From assembly GCA_029238315.1 (NCBI GenBank), contig JAQWGI010000008.1:105028-169027 (forward strand): 64,000 nucleotides of DNA, read 5' to 3'. The first letter of the stretch is position 1. The number at the start of each line of letters is the position of its first letter. The position numbers and the translations under genes are program-made. Source of the DNA: Polaribacter sp. Lineage in GTDB: Bacteria; Bacteroidota; Bacteroidia; Flavobacteriales; Flavobacteriaceae. The notes beneath the pieces are model-generated. The model ran no database searches and was not told where the DNA came from. It saw only the letters and a list, made by a program, of their open reading frames with translations. Shown in pieces: positions 25,562 to 34,500 of the stretch.

Positions 25562-26566
25562 ATGATAGAACAACAAATGAATGTAGATGTAAGAGCAATC
25601 AATGAAAAGATTGAAAGAGAAAGTGCCTTTATAGATATTTTAACCTTAGAAATGAATAAGGTTATTGTAGGTCAAAAAGACATGATAGAAAGGTTGTTAA
25701 TTGGTCTTTTAGGAAATGGTCATATTTTGCTAGAAGGTGTTCCTGGTTTGGCAAAAACATTAGCGATTAACACATTATCAAAAGCAGTGCAAGCTTCTTT
25801 TAGTAGAGTACAATTTACACCAGATTTATTGCCTGCGGATGTTGTTGGAACCATGATTTATAACATGAAAGAAAATGATTTCATGATTAAAAAAGGTCCA
25901 ATTTTTGCAAATTTTGTTTTGGCTGATGAAATTAACAGAGCGCCAGCAAAAGTGCAATCTGCTTTATTAGAAGCGATGCAAGAACGTCAAATTACAATTG
26001 GCGATACTACTTTTAAATTAGATGAACCCTTTTTAGTAATGGCCACTCAAAATCCGGTTGAGCAAGAAGGAACGTATCCCCTACCAGAAGCACAAGTTGA
26101 CCGTTTTATGTTAAAAGTGGTAATCGATTATCCGAAAATTTCTGACGAACAAACGATTATGCGTCAGAATTTAAACAACGGATTTGCCACTGTAAATCCT
26201 GTAGTTTCTGTAGATCAAATTATCAAAGCTCGTGAAGCTGTGAATGAGGTTTATATGGACGAAAAAATAGAAAAATACATTCTTGATATTATTTTCGCAA
26301 CACGTTATCCAGAAAAATACAACTTAGCAAATCTGAAAGATTTAATCAGTTTTGGAGCTTCTCCTCGTGGAAGTATCAACTTAGCAAAAGCAGCAAAATG
26401 TTATGCTTTTATTAAGCGAAGAGGTTATGTAATTCCAGAAGATGTTAGAGCTGTTGTAACTGATGTTTTACGTCACAGAATCGGAATTACTTATGAAGCT
26501 GAAGCAGAAAATGTAACTTCTGTAGATATCATAAACAGCATCATTAACGAAGTTGAAGTGCCATAG
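25562..26566 (+). CDS. MoxR-family AAA+ ATPase
   Basis: 334 residues. Walker A variant GVPGLAKT (about residues 60-67), Walker B VLADEINRAPAKVQSALLEAM, sensor-1 MATQNPVEQEGTYPLPEAQVDRF and a C-terminal lid domain. MoxR ATPases are chaperone-like factors that act with von Willebrand A proteins; this one heads the Bat (aerotolerance) group and presumably remodels a membrane complex made of the following gene products. Confidence 0.93.
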   Translation: MIEQQMNVDVRAINEKIERESAFIDILTLEMNKVIVGQKDMIERLLIGLLGNGHILLEGVPGLAKTLAINTLSKAVQASFSRVQFTPDLLPADVVGTMIYNMKENDFMIKKGPIFANFVLADEINRAPAKVQSALLEAMQERQITIGDTTFKLDEPFLVMATQNPVEQEGTYPLPEAQVDRFMLKVVIDYPKISDEQTIMRQNLNNGFATVNPVVSVDQIIKAREAVNEVYMDEKIEKYILDIIFATRYPEKYNLANLKDLISFGASPRGSINLAKAAKCYAFIKRRGYVIPEDVRAVVTDVLRHRIGITYEAEAENVTSVDIINSIINEVEVP

Positions 26567-26644
26567 ACAATTACCAATACACAATTAATCAATGAACAAT
26601 TACTAAAACTGATTATTGATAACTGACAACTGAGAATTGAATAC

Positions 26645-27514
26645 ATGGATACTAAAGAAATACTTAAAAAAGTTCGTAAAATAGAAATCAAAACACGTCG
26701 TTTGTCTGATGCTGTTTTTGGAGGCGAATATCATTCTACTTTTAAAGGAAGAGGAATGACGTTTTCTGAAGTGCGTCAATACCAATACGGAGATGATATT
26801 AGAGCAATTGACTGGAATGTTACCGCGCGTTACAACGAACCTTATGTAAAAGTTTTTGAAGAAGAACGCGAGTTAACCATGTTGCTAATGGTAGATGTTT
26901 CTGGTTCAGAATTCTTTGGTACCAATCAACAATTTAAAAGAGACACCGCAACAGAAATTGCTGCAACATTAGCTTTTTCTGCAATTCAAAATAATGATAA
27001 AGTAGGTTTAATGCTATTTTCTGACCAGGTTGAATTATACATTCCGCCCAAAAAAGGAAAAAGCCATGTTTTGCGAATTATAAGAGAATTGATTGAATTT
27101 AAACCAGAAAGCAAGCAGACAAATATTAATGAAGCTTTAAAATTTTTATCAAATGTGATGAAAAAGAAAGCCATTGTTTTTTTGTTGTCTGATTTTATGG
27201 ATGATGATTATGAGCAAACGCTAAAAATTGCTGGAAGAAAACACGATGTTACCGGAATAAAAGTATTTGACAAACATGATGAAGAAATTCCTAATTTAGG
27301 AATTGTACCAATGAAAGATGCAGAAACAGAGCAAGTGCAACTCATAAATACCAGTTCTAAAAAAATAAGAACCAACTATAAAGCAAATGCACTGCGATTA
27401 AATGATTATTACAAAAAGACATTTAATATTTCTGGAGCAGGTACTATTTCTACTCGGGTAGATGAAGATTACGTAAAAAAATTATTAGGGTATTTTAAGC
27501 ATAAAGGAAATTAA
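26645..27514 (+). CDS. DUF58 protein (VWA-like)
   Basis: 289 residues. The DUF58 signature AVFGGEYHSTFKGRGMTFSEVRQYQYGDDIRAIDWNVTAR is complete, and LLMVDVSGSE contains the DxSxS metal-site motif of VWA domains. DUF58 proteins normally follow moxR and are thought to be its membrane-associated partner. The 78-base gap from moxR is AT-rich filler. The gene ends just before a short palindrome. Confidence 0.92.
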   Translation: MDTKEILKKVRKIEIKTRRLSDAVFGGEYHSTFKGRGMTFSEVRQYQYGDDIRAIDWNVTARYNEPYVKVFEEERELTMLLMVDVSGSEFFGTNQQFKRDTATEIAATLAFSAIQNNDKVGLMLFSDQVELYIPPKKGKSHVLRIIRELIEFKPESKQTNINEALKFLSNVMKKKAIVFLLSDFMDDDYEQTLKIAGRKHDVTGIKVFDKHDEEIPNLGIVPMKDAETEQVQLINTSSKKIRTNYKANALRLNDYYKKTFNISGAGTISTRVDEDYVKKLLGYFKHKGN

Positions 27515-27522
27515 AATATCTT

Positions 27523-27539
27523 TCCGCACTTGATGCGGA
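27523..27539. repeat. Short palindrome, REP-like
   Basis: TCCGCA (27523-27528)/TGCGGA (27534-27539) with loop CTTGA. This small hairpin motif is frequent in flavobacterial intergenic regions. It is not followed by a T-run and lies within the bat gene group, so it is probably a repeat rather than a terminator. Confidence 0.5.
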
Positions 27540-27592
27540 GTCCATAAAAATAAGTTTTTAGATTTTAGATTTTTCGAGAATCACAACAAAGA

Positions 27593-28528
27593 ATGAAAAA
27601 ACAAATTACATACATATTATTACTATTTTCAATTGCAAGTTTTGCACAACAGAAACCTGTTGTAAAAGCAGAGATTGACACCACAAATATTAGAATTGGA
27701 GAGCAATTTGAATTTAAAATTACGGTTAATGACACTGCAAATGTTATTATTCCGGAATTAGAGAATATATACGGAATTGAAATTATTGAAAACAAAAAAA
27801 TTGATACTCTAAAAAATCAATTGATTAAAAAATACATTCTAACAAGTTTTGATAGCGGTGCCTATTACATTCCGCAACAACAAATTTTTATCCGCCAGAG
27901 ATTACATTTAACAGATTCATTATTGATCAGTGTAGCTACAATTGCTATTGACACAACGAAACAAAAAATGTTTCCAATCAAGTCAATTCAAGATGAGCCC
28001 ATGCAATTTGATGATTACAAACCTTACATTTGGTATGTTTTAATTGCAATAATCTTAATTGGATTGCTGTTGTATTTCATATTAAGAAAAAAGAAAGAGA
28101 AAATAGAAGAAATTATTGTTCCTACTTTGCCTCCATTTGAAGAAGCAATTCAAAAATTACAACAGTTAGACGAGAAATTATTGTGGCAAAACAATCAAAT
28201 TAAAGAATACTATAGTGAGTTAACAGAAATTGTTAGAGGATTTATTGAGCGCGAATTAAAAGTGCCAGCATTAGAATCTACTACTGATGAATTGATTGAT
28301 ATTTTAACCGATTTTAATGATTTAAAAGCGATATCAACCACAAAAGAAACCATTAAAAAATTACGCGATTTATTACGCGAAGCTGATTTGGTAAAGTTTG
28401 CAAAATCAAGACCGATGTCTGAGCAAATAGAAGCAAATAGAAAAGATGCAGAAGAAGTTGTTACGGAGTTAAAACCAGAAGCAAAAGAAGAACCTGAAAT
28501 TAAAATCGAAGCAGATGAACTGGACTAA
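27593..28528 (+). CDS. BatD-like single-span membrane protein within the bat operon
   Basis: 311 residues. Signal peptide (KKQITYILLLFSIASFA), a periplasmic beta domain like the first Ig-like domain of BatD (KAEIDTTNIRIGEQFEFKITVNDTA), one TM helix at about 145-165 (YIWYVLIAIILIGLLLYFIL), then a cytoplasmic helical region ending in an acidic tail. The 3' end overlaps batA by 14 bases. Such proteins commonly sit between DUF58 and BatA in Bacteroidota; its specific role is unknown. Confidence 0.75.
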   Translation: MKKQITYILLLFSIASFAQQKPVVKAEIDTTNIRIGEQFEFKITVNDTANVIIPELENIYGIEIIENKKIDTLKNQLIKKYILTSFDSGAYYIPQQQIFIRQRLHLTDSLLISVATIAIDTTKQKMFPIKSIQDEPMQFDDYKPYIWYVLIAIILIGLLLYFILRKKKEKIEEIIVPTLPPFEEAIQKLQQLDEKLLWQNNQIKEYYSELTEIVRGFIERELKVPALESTTDELIDILTDFNDLKAISTTKETIKKLRDLLREADLVKFAKSRPMSEQIEANRKDAEEVVTELKPEAKEEPEIKIEADELD

Positions 28529-29522
28529 TTTTGAGTTTCTAAATCCAGAATTTTTCTGGCTGTATACACTAATTCCGTTTGTAATTTTATGGAAAATTTT
28601 AGTCCGTAAAAAAAGCTCGGCTACATTAACAATTCCGAGCGTAAAAGGTTTTAAAGCAGAACAATCTATCATTGGTAAATTAAAACCAATACTTTTTATT
28701 TTAAGAATTGCTGCGTTGTGTATTTTAATTTTAGCATTGGCAAGACCAAGAAATGTTGCCGTAAGTAAAAAGACAAAAACCAACAAAGGAATTGATATTG
28801 TGATGGCAATTGATGTTTCTGCAAGTATGTTGGCTAGAGATTTAAAACCAAATCGTTTAGAAGCATTAAAAGTAGTTGCTACAGAATTTGTAAATAAAAG
28901 ACCAAACGACAGAATTGGAATTGTACTTTATGCTGGTGAAAGCTTTACACAAACACCAATTACAAGTGATAAAGGAATTATAAAAAGAACCATTTCTGAA
29001 ATTAAATGGGGGCAATTAGAAGGCGGAACGGCAATTGGAATGGGTTTGGGCTCTTCTGTAAATAGACTTAAAGAAAGCAAAGCAAAAAGCAAGGTTATTA
29101 TTTTATTGACAGACGGTGTAAACAATTCTGGTTTTATTGACCCAAAAACGGCAACAGAATTAGCAAAAGAATTAGAAATAAGAACCTATACCATTGGAAT
29201 TGGAACTAACGGAATGGCAGATTTTCCAGCATTTAAAGACCCAAGAACAGGACAATTACAGTTTAGAAAACAACAAGTAGAAATTGATGAAGAATTGCTA
29301 AAACACATTGCCAATGAAACTGGAGGAAAATATTTTAGAGCAACTGATAACACAGAACTAAAAGCAATTTATGACGAAATTAATAAGTTAGAAAAAACAA
29401 AAATTGAAGAATTTAAATATTACAATTATCAAGAATTGTATAGGTCTTTAATATTGTTGGCCTTAGGATTACTTATTTTAGAGTTTGTTTTAAAAAACAC
29501 ACTATTTAAAAGTTTTATATAA
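28515..29522 (+). CDS. batA: BatA, VWA-domain membrane protein
   Basis: 335 residues. Two TM segments near the N-terminus (LYTLIPFVILWKIL and ILFILRIAALCILILAL) and one at the C-terminus flank a VWA domain with MIDAS motif IDVSASM (about residues 97-103) and ILLTDGVNNSG. In Bacteroides the bat genes were linked to aerotolerance. BatA and BatB are thought to form a complex that MoxR acts on. Confidence 0.9.
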   Translation: MNWTNFEFLNPEFFWLYTLIPFVILWKILVRKKSSATLTIPSVKGFKAEQSIIGKLKPILFILRIAALCILILALARPRNVAVSKKTKTNKGIDIVMAIDVSASMLARDLKPNRLEALKVVATEFVNKRPNDRIGIVLYAGESFTQTPITSDKGIIKRTISEIKWGQLEGGTAIGMGLGSSVNRLKESKAKSKVIILLTDGVNNSGFIDPKTATELAKELEIRTYTIGIGTNGMADFPAFKDPRTGQLQFRKQQVEIDEELLKHIANETGGKYFRATDNTELKAIYDEINKLEKTKIEEFKYYNYQELYRSLILLALGLLILEFVLKNTLFKSFI

Positions 29523-29604
29523 AAAATTGAATGATTAAAGGAAATTTAAAAAGTGAAATTAATAAGGTTTTAAATTCTTTCATCATTAAATCGTTGAATA
29601 ACTT

Positions 29605-30636
29605 ATGTATCAAATAGAAGAACCAATATATTTTTATTATTTCGCAATTATTCCTGTAATAATTGTACTTTTTCTATTGGCTTTTTGGTGGAAAAACAAC
29701 ACACAAAAAAAATTTACCGATAAAGCATTATTAGAAAAATTAGCACCAAATAAATCTACATTTAAAGCGGTTTTAAAATTGGTGTTTTTAGTAATCGGAA
29801 TTAGTTTTTTAATAGTTTCATTGGTAAATCCAAAAATGGGAACAAAATTAAAAACTGTAAAAAGAGAAGGTGTAGATGTTGTTTTTGCTTTAGATGTTTC
29901 TAAAAGTATGCTGGCAGAAGACATTGCGCCAAACAGATTAGAAAAGGCGAAGCAGATTATCTCTAAAATCATTGATAAATTAGGAAGTGATCGAGTTGGA
30001 ATTATTATTTACGCTGGGAATTCGTACCCGCTTTTACCAATAACAACAGATCATGCAGCTGCAAAGATGTTTTTGCAAAATGCAAATCCAGATATGGTCT
30101 CTAGTCAAGGAACGGCTATTAATGAAGCCTTAAATCTGGCCAAAACCTACTATAATAATGATGAACAAACCAATCGATTTTTAATCATTATTTCTGATGG
30201 AGAAGACCATCAAGAAGAAACAAAACAAGTAGCACAAAACATGTCTAAAGAAGGCGTAAAAGTGTACACAATTGGAGTTGGAACAGAAAAAGGAGGGCCA
30301 ATTCCGATTAAAGTGAGCGGCTCTTTAGTTGGATATAAAAAATACAAAGGAGAAACCGTTGTCACTAGAAGAAAAGCTGCAGTTTTAGAAGAAATTGCCA
30401 ATGCTGCCGGAGGACGATATATAGACGGAAATAAAACGGAAATACCTGTAGATTTTATAGAGAATTTAATTGCAAACGCTCAAAAAAACGAATTTGAAAC
30501 CAAGCAGTTTTCTGATTATAAAGACCAATTTCAATGGTTTATCGGAATTGGAATTTTCTTTTTACTGATAGATGTTTTCTTCTTAGACAAAAAAACAAAA
30601 TGGATTAAAAAAATTGATTTATTTAACGAGCAATAA
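29605..30636 (+). CDS. batB: BatB, VWA-domain membrane protein
   Basis: 343 residues. Same plan as BatA: N-terminal TM helices, VWA domain with LDVSKSM and IISDGEDHQEE, C-terminal TM helix (FQWFIGIGIFFLLIDVFFL). The paralogy with the preceding gene is evident (RLEKAKQIISKIIDKLGSDRVGIIIYAG against the equivalent BatA segment). Part of the same operon. Confidence 0.9.
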   Translation: MYQIEEPIYFYYFAIIPVIIVLFLLAFWWKNNTQKKFTDKALLEKLAPNKSTFKAVLKLVFLVIGISFLIVSLVNPKMGTKLKTVKREGVDVVFALDVSKSMLAEDIAPNRLEKAKQIISKIIDKLGSDRVGIIIYAGNSYPLLPITTDHAAAKMFLQNANPDMVSSQGTAINEALNLAKTYYNNDEQTNRFLIIISDGEDHQEETKQVAQNMSKEGVKVYTIGVGTEKGGPIPIKVSGSLVGYKKYKGETVVTRRKAAVLEEIANAAGGRYIDGNKTEIPVDFIENLIANAQKNEFETKQFSDYKDQFQWFIGIGIFFLLIDVFFLDKKTKWIKKIDLFNEQ

Positions 30637-30646
30637 ATACAATATT

Positions 30647-31477
30647 ATGAGAACAAAATATTTACTTTTACTAATGTTGATGTTTTTTACATCAGTAATA
30701 AGCGCGCAAGAAGTTAGAGATTCTATCGCTCTAAAAAGAGAAGCAAGAGGTTTGTTAAGAGAAGGAAATGAATTGTATCAGCAAGAAAAATATACAGATG
30801 CAAGTGTATTATTTAAAAAAGCATTAGAAAAAAATGCAGCCTACAAAAAAGCTAGTTATAATCTAGGAAACGCATTGTATCAACAAAAAAACTTTAAAGA
30901 GGCAGTTCCGCAATATCAAATTTCAGCTGAAGATACTGAAGATAAATTTACAAAAGCTGAAGCTTTTCATAATATTGGAAATGCAGCTATGGAGCAAAAG
31001 CAATATCAGCAAGCGGTAGACGCTTATAAAAACTCCTTAAGAAATAATCCTAATGATGATGAAACTCGTTATAATTTAGCGGTTGCAAAAGAGTTGTTAA
31101 AGAAAGAAAAGGAAAAAGAAAAGAAAGACAAAAAGGACGACAACAAAAAAGATAACAAAGACAAAAAGGACAATAAAGATAAAAAAGGCGACAAAGAAAA
31201 AGAAGACGATAAAGGAGATAAAAAGAAAGACGATAAGAAAGACGAAAAAAAGAAAGATAATAAAGACGGAGACAAAGACAAAGATCAAAAGGACAAGAAA
31301 AACCCCAACGATCAGAAGAAAAACCCACAACAACCAAAACCTAAAAAAGGCAATATGACGCCTCAACAGATTAAACAATTATTAGAAAGTTTAAACAACG
31401 AGGAAAAGAAAACACAAAAGAAAATGAATGTCAAAAAGGCAAATGGAAAAAAAGTGAAACAAGAAAAAGATTGGTAG
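30647..31477 (+). CDS. batC: BatC, TPR protein with lysine/aspartate-rich tail
   Basis: 276 residues from ATG 30647; an in-frame TTG at 30614 overlaps batB and would bury the signal peptide RTKYLLLLMLMFFTSVISAQ. TPR repeats span about 30-145 (ALYQQKNFKEAVPQY, AFHNIGNAAMEQKQYQQAVDAY). A striking low-complexity run of Lys, Asp and Asn occupies about 155-245, followed by a short conserved end with MTPQQIKQLLESLNNEEKK. BatC-type TPR proteins are periplasmic members of the Bat group. Confidence 0.85.
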   Translation: MRTKYLLLLMLMFFTSVISAQEVRDSIALKREARGLLREGNELYQQEKYTDASVLFKKALEKNAAYKKASYNLGNALYQQKNFKEAVPQYQISAEDTEDKFTKAEAFHNIGNAAMEQKQYQQAVDAYKNSLRNNPNDDETRYNLAVAKELLKKEKEKEKKDKKDDNKKDNKDKKDNKDKKGDKEKEDDKGDKKKDDKKDEKKKDNKDGDKDKDQKDKKNPNDQKKNPQQPKPKKGNMTPQQIKQLLESLNNEEKKTQKKMNVKKANGKKVKQEKDW

Positions 31478-31524
31478 TATTGTTTAAAAATAAACCCTAA
31501 AAGATCTTATTTTATAGTCTAATA

Positions 31525-33282
31525 ATGAAAAATAAAAGTATTTACATATTTCTATTTCTAAGTTGTATTACTCAAGTTGTTTTTGCGCAAGCAACATTCA
31601 AAACAACCGTAAGTAAAAGCAAGCTGGGCGTTAATGAACGCTTAAGGATTGTTTTTTCTATTGACAAACAAGGTGCCGATAATTTTTCGCCTCCAAATTT
31701 CAAAAACTTTAATATAGTTGCTGGGCCAAGTCAATCTGTTAATCAATCTTGGATTAACGGCAAGGTAAGTTTTTCGCAATCTTACACCTATTTCTTAATG
31801 CCTAAAGCAATAGGAACGTATACAATACCATCAGCTTCAATTCAGTTAGATGGAGAAACATTAAAATCTAATTCAGTTAAAGTAACTGTTTTAAAAGCAG
31901 TTGAAATTCCACCTAACCCAAACGATCCCAATTACATCGCACAACAAAACGTTCATTTAGTTGCAGAAATTTCTAAATCGAACCCTTATGTAGGTGAAGG
32001 AATATACGTAGAATATAAATTATATGTTAGTGAAAACATAAGTGTAAATGACTTTTCCGTAACGGAAACTCCACAATACAATGGTTTCTGGAATCAAGAA
32101 ATTAACATTAGTAATTTACAAATTAAAAAAGGCGTTTATAACGGAGAGAACTACAGGTATGTGGTCTTAAAAAAGGCATTATTAATCCCTACCAAATCTG
32201 GAAAGCTAGAAATTGAACCCATGAAGATGAATATCTTAATTGGTGTACCTACAGGAAGAGGTGATTTTTTTGGCAATCCAATTACAAGAAATATTACAAA
32301 AATATTTGCTTCTTCTAAGAGAAATATTACTGTAAAACAATTACCATTAGAAAATAAACCAACTGATTTTAATGGCGCTGTTGGTGATTTTGATTTTAGT
32401 ATTACTGCTAGTAAAAGCGATTTAAAGGCTAATGAATCTTCAGAAATTAAACTTACCGTAAGCGGAAAAGGAAATTTAAAATTATTTGAAATTCCGAATA
32501 TTGAAACCCCAAAAGAACTAGAAATCTATACACCAGAACACAAAGAAGCTGTTAAAACAACGTTAAACGGTATTGAAGGTAGTATTTATGATCTTTATAC
32601 CGTTGTACCCCAATACAAAGGAAAATATAAAATACCGAAAGTTTCTTTTTCTTATTTTAATCCGAAAGAGAAAAAATACAAAACCATTACAACAGAAGAT
32701 TTATTTGTAAATGTTTTAGAAGGAAAAGAGATTGAAACCGTTACGAATAATACGGTAAAAAAAGAAGTTACAGTAACAGGAGCAAATTATAGATACATTC
32801 AAACAAAAACCAGTTTTGAATCTAAAAATAAAATTGATTTTTACAAATCAAATGGGTACTATATTTTACTTATTCTCCCGTTATTTATAATTCCGATTGG
32901 AATTGTTATTTACACCATTTCAGAAAAGAGAAACAGCGATCTTGTTGGTGTTAAAAAACGAAAAGCAGATCGATTGGCTAGAAAATACTTATCAGAAGCA
33001 AAAAAACAATTAGGCAAAAAAGAAGCTTTTTATGTAGCTTTAGAAAAGGCACTACACAATTATTTAAAAGCAAAATTACAAATAGAAACTTCTGAAATAA
33101 GTAGAGAAAACATCAGCGAAATTCTAGAATCTAAATCAGTACATATAGAAACCGTTAACTCTTTTATAACAGTTTTAAACGATTGTGATTTTGCGAGATA
33201 CACACCAATATCAGAGGTTATGATGCAAGATGAGTTTGAAAAAGCTAAAGAAGTAATAACTGCATTAGATAAACAATTATAA
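31525..33282 (+). CDS. batD: BatD family protein (oxygen tolerance)
   Basis: 585 residues. Signal peptide (KNKSIYIFLFLSCITQVVFA), three to four Ig-like beta domains, a TM helix at about residues 447-467 (YYILLILPLFIIPIGIVIYT) and a cytoplasmic helical C-terminus. Conserved pieces such as SWINGKVSFSQSYTYFLMP and VKALLIPTKSGKLEIEP-like strands match the BatD family. It is probably the large periplasmic scaffold of the Bat complex. Confidence 0.88.
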   Translation: MKNKSIYIFLFLSCITQVVFAQATFKTTVSKSKLGVNERLRIVFSIDKQGADNFSPPNFKNFNIVAGPSQSVNQSWINGKVSFSQSYTYFLMPKAIGTYTIPSASIQLDGETLKSNSVKVTVLKAVEIPPNPNDPNYIAQQNVHLVAEISKSNPYVGEGIYVEYKLYVSENISVNDFSVTETPQYNGFWNQEINISNLQIKKGVYNGENYRYVVLKKALLIPTKSGKLEIEPMKMNILIGVPTGRGDFFGNPITRNITKIFASSKRNITVKQLPLENKPTDFNGAVGDFDFSITASKSDLKANESSEIKLTVSGKGNLKLFEIPNIETPKELEIYTPEHKEAVKTTLNGIEGSIYDLYTVVPQYKGKYKIPKVSFSYFNPKEKKYKTITTEDLFVNVLEGKEIETVTNNTVKKEVTVTGANYRYIQTKTSFESKNKIDFYKSNGYYILLILPLFIIPIGIVIYTISEKRNSDLVGVKKRKADRLARKYLSEAKKQLGKKEAFYVALEKALHNYLKAKLQIETSEISRENISEILESKSVHIETVNSFITVLNDCDFARYTPISEVMMQDEFEKAKEVITALDKQL

Positions 33283-33285
33283 GAG

Positions 33286-34050
33286 ATGAAAAAACTATTT
33301 TTCTTTTTATTTGTACTCTCATCAACAATCTTTGTTGCTCAAAATAGTGCGAAAAAAATATTTGAAAATGCAAACAATTTATACAAAGAAGGTAAATTTA
33401 ATGAAGCAATAATAGGGTATAAAAAAATAGAAGCCAAAGATTCTATTTCTGCTGCTTTATATTATAATTTAGGAAATTCTTATTACAAACTAAATGATGT
33501 TGCCACTTCAATTTATTATTACGAGAAAACCTTGTTAATGGACCCTTTACATAAAGATGCAGCAAATAATTTGGCATTTGCTAAAAGGATGACTATTGAT
33601 ACTATTGAAGCACTGCCAAAAACCTTTTTACAACGATTAGAAAACAAGTATTTACAAAAACTTTCTTACAACGAATGGGCAAAACTTAGTGTTGTATTTT
33701 CTGTTCTTGGTGCTTTGCTTTTTTTGCTTTTTTATAGCACTGATATTTCTAAGAAAAAAAGAATTTATTTCTTAAGCAGCGTTGTATCTTTTTTACTTTT
33801 AATTGTAGCCGTGGGTATTACTTACCATCAGCACCAAAAAGCGAACAACACAGAATATGCCATTATTTTTTCTCCAAAAGTAAATGTAAACAATGCTCCA
33901 ACATTAAATTCTGAAACTGTTTTTGAGTTGCATGAAGGAACAAAAGTAACAGTTTTAGACAATGTAGATAATTGGAGAAAAATAAAATTAGCGGACGGAA
34001 AAACAGGTTGGATTGCTCTAGAGAATCTAAAAATGTTAACAGATAAATAA
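33286..34050 (+). CDS. batE: BatE, TPR and SH3-like protein
   Basis: 254 residues, three bases after batD. Signal peptide, two TPR repeats (LYKEGKFNEAIIGYKKI, LYYNLGNSYYKLNDVATSIYYYEKTLLMDP), two TM helices (about 140-180) and a C-terminal bacterial SH3 domain (NVNNAPTLNSETVFELHEGTKVTVLD, ending DGKTGWIALENL). This order is that of BatE. It closes the operon; the next gene has its own promoter box. Confidence 0.88.
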   Translation: MKKLFFFLFVLSSTIFVAQNSAKKIFENANNLYKEGKFNEAIIGYKKIEAKDSISAALYYNLGNSYYKLNDVATSIYYYEKTLLMDPLHKDAANNLAFAKRMTIDTIEALPKTFLQRLENKYLQKLSYNEWAKLSVVFSVLGALLFLLFYSTDISKKKRIYFLSSVVSFLLLIVAVGITYHQHQKANNTEYAIIFSPKVNVNNAPTLNSETVFELHEGTKVTVLDNVDNWRKIKLADGKTGWIALENLKMLTDK

Positions 34051-34072
34051 CATTTATTTTTAGTAAAAAAAC

Positions 34073-34080
34073 TATCTTTG
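34073..34080 (+). promoter_or_regulatory. Flavobacterial -7 box (TATCTTTG) of the small gene before SulP
   Basis: TATCTTTG matches TAnnTTTG and ends 20 bases before the ATG at 34101. A T-rich -33 region precedes it but there is no clear TTG. Confidence 0.5.
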
Positions 34081-34100
34081 CAGTTAAAATTAAGAGGAAT

Positions 34101-34394
34101 ATGTACAAAAACAAAATCGCTGTTTTTTTCTCCATAGTATTTCTATCATTTATTATAGCTCCAACTGTAATAACATTGGTAGATAATAGTATTGATGTAT
34201 CCTTTATTTACTCTAATTCAGAAGAAGAATCTGAAAACTTAAAGATCGGTAAAGAAAAACTTGTTTTATCTTCTATAAATATCAACGAGTTTAACTTTTC
34301 TGCAACTGAAAAAGTTAGTGTATTAATACACAAAAATAAAAACTATACAAAGCCATATCTAAGCATGGTTTTTCCGCCTCCAGAATATAGTTAA
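34101..34394 (+). CDS. Small membrane-anchored or secreted protein upstream of SulP
   Basis: 97 residues. One N-terminal hydrophobic helix (IAVFFSIVFLSFIIAPTVITLV) followed by an acidic segment (NSEEESENLKIGKEKL) and a C-terminus ending VFPPPEYS. No family is recognised. It lies 106 bases before the SulP gene; that gap contains a weak AAAAAAGG/CCTTTTT hairpin (near 34460-34490) that may be a terminator or leader element. A link to the transporter is only suggested by position. Confidence 0.65.
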   Translation: MYKNKIAVFFSIVFLSFIIAPTVITLVDNSIDVSFIYSNSEEESENLKIGKEKLVLSSININEFNFSATEKVSVLIHKNKNYTKPYLSMVFPPPEYS

Positions 34395-34500
34395 ATTCAG
34401 TTTTAAAAAATCTCTCACATTATAGAGATTATTAGATTTCAATTACATAATTTTATTAAAACAACCTTTTTAAATAAAAAAAGGTTAAAAAACACATTAT

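Noticed and set aside
31050..31378. Leu/Phe/Ser-rich ORFs on the minus strand resembling membrane proteins
   Set aside because: They are antisense to the Lys/Asp-rich tract of batC; AAG/AAA/GAC codons read backwards give Leu/Phe/Val runs.
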